Shown here piece by piece: positions 57,030-64,000 of a stretch of DNA of 64,000 nucleotides. The position numbers and the translations under genes were made by a program. The notes under the pieces were generated by a model, which saw only the letters and a program-made list of their open reading frames with translations, made no database searches and was not told the origin of the DNA. This DNA is from Cerioporus squamosus (lineage: Eukaryota > Basidiomycota > Agaricomycetes > Polyporales > Polyporaceae), in the NCBI GenBank assembly GCA_022592435.1, contig JABYQS010000100.1, forward strand, positions 1-64,000, given 5' to 3'. The stretch's first letter is position 1. Each line of letters opens with the position of its first letter.

Positions 57030-57586
57030 GGTGTTAGACGCGTCTTGAACGTAAGATTCGTGAGTCGTTTCGCGGCGTTCCTACTTCAGAGCCGCTAGGT
57101 AACTTTTCGTGAAGCCAAGCAGGTAGTTTTTGAGATATGAAGGGGTGAGGCGGGAGGAGAGGTGGTGGTCGTGTGCGCGAAACACGCTCCAGCCGAAACC
57201 ACACAGAATCCGCCACATTTCTCATTTTGGAGGCTGACTAAGCGCGCCCGATTTGGATCTCAGCCCGAGGCACATTAGTGGCAGATTCCCACGCAGCTGA
57301 GCGATTTGTGCGACGGCCGGAGCCAATCAGGACGCGCGGTTGGCACGGGCGGCCAGCGATGAGGCAATTTCTGAAGCAGAGATGACCAAGGCCTGTCTGC
57401 GAGTGCGACTACTTATACACTCCAGTACGGCCCTGGATGTTCCCTGTCATCCCCGACATATCCTCGCCCCCTTCACACCATGTCACCGAACCCCCAGCCA
57501 GGCGCCCCGACGATGCGCAGAGGTATATCAGACCGCCGTCGCGCGTCCTCACGTCAAGTCCCCGCCGTCTCGACCCCTTCCCCACC
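57030..57586. other. Divergent promoter region of VIP1 and CCC2
   Basis: 557 bp between two divergent starts. It contains AGCCAATCAGG (CCAAT box, 57321-57331) and a TTATACA TATA-like element (57413-57419) on the CCC2 side. Nothing else recognised. Confidence 0.45.
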
Positions 57587-60500
57587 ATGCCTGCCGAGTC
57601 CAGCGAGGTAACAACCACCATCTTCGTCTCTAACCTCCACTGCGGAAGGTATTGTGGCTATCCTCGAGTGACTCTCCTCTCGTTTGCTGAAACTACTTTG
57701 CAGTTGCGTGCAGACTATCCAGGATGCCCTCTCTTCGCTGTCGCCTCCTCCTTCCTCCGTCGACGTGTCAATCGTCACCCAGTCGGTCACCGTACAGCAT
57801 CCCCGCGCACTCTCTCCAGAAACTCTCAAGGCTACCATTGATGAGGCTGGCTATGACATCCTCACCACTCCGACAACTGAGGGTCCCTCCCCTACTCATC
57901 CTCAGCTATCCTGGTCTGCTCGCGTCTCTCATATGATACTCCCGAGGCAGAAGAGGCACCTTGACAACTGTGCGCAGTGTCGTGCCGAGAGAGCTGCGCT
58001 GCAGGAGGAATCTGCCCATGGTGACACAGACACGGTGCGCACTCCATCGTGCTATTTCCGCATTGGACGCTTCTCTCATTGGAACGCCCTGCAGCAATCC
58101 AGACGCAAATCCACCGAGGATGAGAAGTACGCGGATGACGAGCCGCAGCAGCCTAGTGACCGCCATGGCCCCTCGGTGCCTCATCGGTTGACGCTGTCGG
58201 TCGGTGGCATGACCTGTGCCTCTTGCTCGCATGCGATTACTTCGGCAGTCTCTGAGCTCCCAGGAGTGACAGACGTCAATGTCAACTTGCTCGGTAACTC
58301 GGCTACAGTCGTCGTCTCGGACCCCGACATTGCCCCGTCAGTAGCGTCAGCAATCGAAGACGTCGGGTACACCGCGGAAGTGGTATCCAACGAACCGCTC
58401 CGGCCGTCTCAACCGCTAAAAAGCGGCATATCCTCCGGCAGCCAGTTCGACGGCCCTCTCCGCGTCGACCTGTCGGTCGACGGCATGACGTGCGCGTCTT
58501 GTGTCAATACCGTCACTGGCTTGCTCTCGGATATCCCGGGAGTGTCTGAAGTAGCCGTGAACCTCATTGGTAAATCGGCCACCGCGGTTATACAACGTAG
58601 GGACTTGGCTCTCAGCTCAAGGAGGCCGTCGACGACGCCGGCTATGAGGCAGAGATCATAGCCATTCATCCCCTTAATGGATCCGACGAGTCGGAGGTGG
58701 CTGGTCCTCGAACTGTGTCGCTGCGCATCAATGGCATGTTCTGTCCGTATGTACAATTCCTTTGAATCGCACGTCTGCATGTACTCACTTATGTTACCAG
58801 ACATTGTCCTCCCAAGGTGATGCACGCCTTGGAAGCAATGGGCCCACAGGTCTCGGTCTCGAAGCCGGTCTCTTCGCATACAGACCCCATCGTCACTGCC
58901 GAATACACACCATCTCCGCCTGAGCTCACCATTCGCACCATCATCCGAGCGATAGAGAACGCCGGAGACGACCAGCAGTTCACCGTTGCTATTCACCGAC
59001 CTCCTTCACTCGAGGATCGTGCGCGCCACATGCAGGCCGCGAACAGCGACATATTCTCTGGCGCCTCCTCTTCTCCGTCGTCGCTGCCATCCCCACATTC
59101 ATCATCGGCATTGTATACATGACACTCGTCCCGTCCAACAACGCAACCCGTATGTGGTTCATGCAGCCCATGTGGACCGGGAACGTATCCCGGGCAGAGT
59201 GGGCGCTGTTCTTCATGGCTACTCCCGTCATGTTCTACAGTGCAGGCATGTTTCATAGGCGGAGCCTTCGGGAGATCTACGCGTTGTGGCGGAAGGGAAG
59301 CCGCGTTCCTGTATGGAAGCGTTTCATTCGCTTCGGAAGCATGAACCTGCTGGTACGTACTCACACATCTATCGGTATAAATATGTTTATGTCCTCGTAG
59401 GTGTCGACCGGTGTCTCTGTGGCGTACTTCGCGTCCATTGCGCTGCTGGCCCTCGCAGCGGGGCAGGCCCCCTCACCTTCCGGAGAGGGCGATACGACGA
59501 CGTACTTCGATTCTGTGGTTCTTCTGACCATGTTCCTCTTGGCTGGTAAGTCACCGAATCCTGAGGAGACCATGTCACGCGAGGTATACGATTGAACCTA
59601 CCTCCGTATAGGTCGCTTCCTCGAAGCGTACAGCAAGGGCCGGACTGCGGACGCTATCACCGCGCTCGGCAGATTGCGTCCCACAACCGCCCTCCTGGTC
59701 GTCTCCGCATCGTCCACCTCATCAGAACTTTCTCGTTCGACCACAGGCGCTACGGCTGCGGACCCTGAGAAGGGCGACTCTGTTAAAGAGGATCAGAACT
59801 TGGTGTCCAAGCCGGGAACGAAGGTGGAAAGGATTGACGCGGAGCTCCTTGAGGTCGGAGATGTCGTGCGCGTGCTCCATGGCGCGAGTCCACCTGCAGA
59901 CGGGACTGTCGTGTCGGGCGAGGGGGGAGCGTTCGATGAGAGCTCGCTGACTGGGGAGTCGAGGTTGGTGAAGAAGCAAGTTGGGGACAAGGTCTTCTTG
60001 GGCACCATCAACAAGGCTGGCGTCGTCGACGTTCGCGTGGACGAGATCGGTGGTCAGACAATGTAAGCAAGCGTTCTTGACTCTTCCCGACGTGCGTGAT
60101 GTTAACTCTATCTGGCTGTCCGCAGGTTGGACCATGTTGTCAAGGTCGTGCGCGAGGGACAGTCCCGACGCGCACCGATTGAACGCATTGTGGACATCGT
60201 CACCGGTTACTTCGTCCCCGTCGTCACCCTCCTGGCGCTCGTCACCTGGATCATATGGTTAGGTCTCGGTTTCGGCGGGGCGCTTCCGCCCGACTACCTC
60301 GACATCGAAGTTGGAGGCTGGGGTGCGTCTCACACACTCATCGTTCACGTTGAGGGTCTTACTGACCCGAATCATCATGTAGCGGTGTGGTCGCTCGAGT
60401 TTGCCATCGCCGTGTTCGTCGTCGCGTGTCCCTGTGGGATCGGCCTTGCGGCACCCACCGCGCTGCTCGTTGGCTCCGGTCTCGCAGCCAAGTTCGGCAT

Positions 60501-61838
60501 CCTCGCGCGCGGTGGCGGCGAAGCCTTCCAGGAGGCCGCGCAGCTCGACGTCATCGTCTTCGACAAGACCGGCACGCTCACCGAAGGCGGCGACCCGGAG
60601 GTGACGGACGCCGATATCATCGCGGACAGCTCGTCGCTGCACCTGTCGAAGGAAGACATCCTGGGGTTAGCGATGGAAATGGAGTCCGCAAGCTCGCACC
60701 CGTTGGCGAGTGCGATCCGGGGCTACTGCCAGGAGAACCAGGCGAAGTCGCATACCGGAACATCTGTCGACGAGACTCCCGGACGTGGTCTCAAGGCGTC
60801 GTTCGAGTCTCTGAAGTGCATCGCTGTGATCGGCAACGAAGCTTGGATGAAGGAGCATCGTGCCGCTGTCAACGGCAGGCTCTCCGACCTCCTCGAATTG
60901 TGGAAGTCCGAGGGCAAGAGTGTCGTACTCATGGCCGTTGCCTCTGCTCCTAAAGCGGACGCCGAGTCTGCGAGCTTCACCGTAGTTGCTGCCTTTGCGA
61001 TCTCCGACCCCATTAGGCCAGAGGCGAGGGAGGTTCTGGTGCGCCTGCAGGCGCAAGGCCTGGGACGTGGATGATATCCGGCGACAACGTGAGGACGGCG
61101 AAAGCTGTCGCATGCATGGTGGGCATCCCGGAGACGAACGTGATCGCTGAGGTCCTCCCGCACCAGAAAGTGAGCCTTCCTACCTCTCTCTATCTGCCAC
61201 TGATTTAGTGCTGACGACATCTTTGTGCAGGCTGAGAAGATACAGTGGCTGCAGCAGGTCGGTATGAACAGGCCCCGGAGGGGCTTGTCGAGGCTCTTTG
61301 GGCGCCGTCGCCTGAACGAACGCTGCATCGTGGCCATGGTCGGCGACGGGATCAACGACGCGCCCGCTCTTACTGCCGCGGACGTGGGCATTGCCATCGG
61401 GTCCGGAAGCGACGTGGCTATCTCGAGCGCGTCGTTCATCCTGGTGTCGTCGAACCTCCGCAGCTTGTTGACGCTGACGGACTTGTCAAGGACGGTTTTC
61501 AATCGTGTCAAGTTCAATTTCGTGAGTCTTGAGTCTTTTCCTTCCATTATTCTTGCTTGGGGGCTGCATCCTGATTGCTGGCGTGTGCTCTGCAGTTCTG
61601 GGCGTCCGTGTATAACATAGTCGCGCTTCCGATTGCGGCGGGCGTTGTGTACCCCGCTGGCCATGCTAGGTTGGCCCCTGTGTGGGCTTCATTGGCTATG
61701 GCACTTTCGTGAGTACTTGCCCAGTTGCACTGTGCTGAAACCGTTCTGACCCACCTGTCACAGATCTGTATCTGTAGTCTGCAGTTCTCTCCTGCTCAGA
61801 CTGTATCGCGAACCCAAGTTAACGACCTTATCTCAGTA
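57587..61838 (+). CDS. CCC2: Copper-transporting P1B-type ATPase (Ccc2/ATP7 family), three apparent frameshifts
   Basis: A Golgi/trans-Golgi Cu(I) pump that loads secreted cuproenzymes such as the Fet3-type ferroxidase and laccases. The start at 57587 gives [13 protein letters not shown]. Four N-terminal heavy-metal domains carry CxxC: NLHCGSC (completed across an intron), [16 protein letters not shown] and GMFCPHC. Helices and actuator follow ([16 protein letters not shown]). The CPC motif is [19 protein letters not shown], the phosphorylation site [11 protein letters not shown] and the HP motif SSHPLASAI. The ATP-binding hinge is [13 protein letters not shown] final helix pair [20 protein letters not shown] leads to the stop at 61838. 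Frame slips occur near 58610, 59038 and 61062, all in conserved segments and without splice signals, so they are best read as sequence indels. About ten introns. Confidence 0.93.
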
Positions 61839-62001
61839 GATATACACAGAATCACGCTCACCTCTTGCCATATGCTCCACACTAACTGTTACCTGTTCGA
61901 CTTCACGATCTGTACTAGTCTGACCGATGTCCCACTCACGGCTGTATACCATAGTACAACACCATCTAGAGGCGCTACGATACCTGTACACAATGCATAG
62001 T

Positions 62002-64000
62002 TCAAGGACGCTGCTGCTGCTCCTTCTTCATCTTGTAGAAGTCTGAGAACGACAGACGGATCCCCAGGAATCGGCAGTCGAGGTCGGGGTGTGAGGCGAG
62101 ACTAAAGACGATCGTCTGAATTCGCTCGGAGAACGACGCGCCGTAGTCCTTGACGCGCCCCAAGATGCCCGGGAGGGACTCCTGCGTGTATCTGCGATCC
62201 GCGCCTTGATCGATCCGTGTGTACACACCCTGATGATGCATAAGTCGTGCGTTGCTCGTGGTTGGAACGAACGCAAAACTCACCCGCGCAGTATCTTTCT
62301 CCGCGTCTCGCCTTGCCGACTCGGACAGACAGTAGTTGTACAAGTCGTCCTACAACTCCCATCAGCACAGCACTCATCTCCTCACCAGCGACTGTCCCGT
62401 CGCACTCACTGTCGCCTCACGGAACTGCAAGATGAGGGTGAACACGTCCCGGACCTGGTTCAGCAGGTTTTCCTCCCTGCCCGCCTTCGGGCTGAGCAGG
62501 AGCACCTTCTTGACCATGCGGTCGAGGTACGCGCGATGGTTCTCGATGAGCGCGTCGAGGTCGCCCTCCTTCTTCTGCACGAAGGTCAGCAGGTCCTGCC
62601 ACGCGCACTCCATGACCTCGAGGTGGCAGTACGCCTGGAGCTGCCGGACGAAGTGGATCATCTCAGCCATGACGAGCCGGATCTGGTGCCAGTCGTAGTC
62701 CAGTTCTAGTTTGCGCGTTCGTGTCAGTTGGGCAATGCGGAAGCGTGTAGGGTAGGAGGGAAGGGAGGAGGGTCACCTGGGATGCGGAGGAACGTCTTCG
62801 CGCCTCCGGCAATACGCATCCACGACGCGTTGAGCGTGCTCTCGATCCGCTTGACCCTCCACAGGTGGTTGAACAGCTTGAGGTACTTCACCATGGCTGC
62901 CGGGTCGAGCACCGTGTCGATGGGCGCGTCGACCTTGTACTCCAGTGTGAAGACGTCCCAGCCGATCTCGCCATGCGAGTACTCCAGCATGCGGGCGTCG
63001 AGGCGCCGGAGTACGTCTGGCGGGTCGTTCTGTGCGTTCGATGAGCGGAGGGCGGATTCGAGGGTTGCAGTGAGGTTATGCCGGTAGAGGGCATTCGCAG
63101 GACGCGATAGACTGGGCCTGCACAGGAGCAGTGAGTGACGCGAATATGACGACCGCATTGGCCCGATGCGCACCCGAGAGTATCCATGAGCTGCTCTGTG
63201 AAGTCTCCGTATCCCAACAGGAGGTAGTGCTTGAGTGCGGAGAGGTGATCCAGCAATCGGTACTTATCGAAGAACACGTCGAAGAGGCGTTGGCTGGCAA
63301 TCTGGTATGCCGTGTCTATTGATCGCTCTAAGCCGACGATGTCGCTGTACTTCAGTGCTAGAAGCCAAAGGAAATCAGCGCTGAACCATGGGAGTTGGTG
63401 CTGAGGCTTACTTCCGCCGGTATTGCTCAGCTTCTCCCGAGTCGCAACCCAATCACTGTCATGGCAGCTGTATCGAATGAAGTTCAAGCTCTTGCCTGTC
63501 GAGAAGATCTGCCCATAACAGAAATCAGCACGCTGGGTATGACGCGAGCGGCAGTACATCACCTTGCGACCGAACGTCTCCCCGACGAACGCGGGTAGCA
63601 TATCCTCCTGGAAGCGATACTTTTGTTCCCAGAGTTGCAACCCCCCAGCACGTTCTTCGGATATATCTTCCACGTCCCCTCCGCCAAAGCCGCCGTCGCT
63701 GGCAAGCTGACCGATTCCCTGTACTGAAGGCTGCATGTACTGCAGGTGAGCAAGTTCCGGGTCGACAGCGACGAAGAATTCCGAGAAGGGGTCATATAGC
63801 TCTCCAGAAAAGAGCCATCTGTGGAGTATCGCGAAGAACGGTTTTGATACCTATGCTCGGAGGTTCAGTGAGAAGACGAGGTGGGTCGACGCGCGATAAG
63901 TACCTCTTCGAGCAATTGATTAGTGAACTTGCGGATGAACGGATCGCCGTTCTCGGCGTAGCCATGGATCAGGTTGACGAGCGCACCACCATGTGCATCT
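62002..64000 (-). CDS. SPC98: Gamma-tubulin complex protein 3 / Spc98, N-terminus beyond window
   Basis: A subunit of the gamma-tubulin small complex that nucleates microtubules at the spindle pole body. From the right edge inward the exons read GGALVNLIHGYAENGDPFIR, PFFAILHRWLFSGELYDPF, EFFVAVDPELAHLQY, QLWEQKYRFQEDMLPAFVGE, IFSTGKSLNFIRYSC, QRLFDVFFDKYRLLDHLSAL, LEYSHGEIGWDVFTLEYKVD, KYLKLFNHLWRVKRIESTLN, RQLQAYCHLEVMECAWQDLL and DCRFLGIRLSFSDFYKM. These are the GRIP1 and GRIP2 domains. The GKSLNFIRYSC and DPF-EFFV blocks fit GCP3 better than GCP2. The stop is at 62002. One intron (63509-63562) is 54 nt long, phase 0 and free of stops. Confidence 0.92.

Noticed and set aside
43006..61838. 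Ferric reductase and copper ATPase as a dedicated metal-uptake gene cluster
   Set aside because: They are 12 kb apart with unrelated genes and a transposon between, and no ferroxidase or permease is present. A shared theme but no cluster evidence.
1..64000. tRNA, rRNA, CRISPR arrays, secondary-metabolite cluster
   Set aside because: No A/B-box pairs with cloverleaf potential, no regularly spaced repeats, and no PKS, NRPS or terpene synthase signatures were found by reading the sequence.

Overview
The window is nuclear DNA from a filamentous basidiomycete, most likely an Agaricomycete. The genes are GC-rich, protein-coding and densely packed on both strands. They are cut by many short introns, mostly 50-60 nt with GT-AG ends, and the proteins are typical fungal housekeeping families (Sla1, Rtp1, Vip1, Rcf2, Ccc2, Tpa1, Spc98). 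I found no tRNA, rRNA, CRISPR or bacterial-type operon. Nearly every gene had to be assembled from several exons, so end points are more reliable than individual splice sites.

Layout from left to right: the 3' part of a large conserved basidiomycete protein (minus, runs off the left edge); translation termination factor eRF3 (minus); endocytic adaptor Sla1 (minus); a three-finger C2H2 protein (minus); RNA polymerase II import factor Rtp1 (plus); TRAPP subunit Tca17/TRAPPC2L (minus); cytochrome b5 (minus); an FG-repeat nucleoporin with an N-terminal membrane helix (plus); a coiled-coil tail-anchored protein (plus); an epoxide-hydrolase-type alpha/beta hydrolase (minus); an Rcf2-like HIG1 protein (plus); a four-helix membrane protein with a His/Ser repeat (plus); prolyl dihydroxylase Tpa1 (plus); a two-RRM Nop13-like nucleolar protein (minus); a ferric reductase (plus); a second Rcf2-like paralogue (minus); an AKTIP/FTS-type E2 variant (plus); a 5'-truncated LINE retrotransposon with a perfect target-site duplication and poly(A) tail (plus); the Vip1/PPIP5K inositol pyrophosphate kinase (minus); a Ccc2-type copper ATPase (plus); and gamma-tubulin complex protein 3/Spc98 (minus, runs off the right edge).

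Most neighbours are functionally unrelated. Some themes recur. Metal handling appears as the ferric reductase with two upstream palindromic GATA sites, the copper ATPase, the His-rich membrane protein, and the Fe-dependent Tpa1. Translation termination appears as eRF3 with a PAM2 motif, and Tpa1. Trafficking appears as Sla1, TRAPPC2L and the FTS-like protein. Respiratory-chain assembly appears as two Rcf2 paralogues that share an unusual two-codon first exon.

A window-wide oddity is about ten single-base-type frameshifts inside otherwise well-conserved genes (eRF3 two, Rtp1, nucleoporin, coiled-coil protein, Nop13-like, ferric reductase, Ccc2 three). These look like uncorrected assembly indels rather than real gene decay. 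No clear new multi-gene system was found. The most novel-looking items are the POM121-like nucleoporin architecture, the His-repeat membrane protein, the iron-GATA palindrome pair and the duplicated Rcf2 genes.
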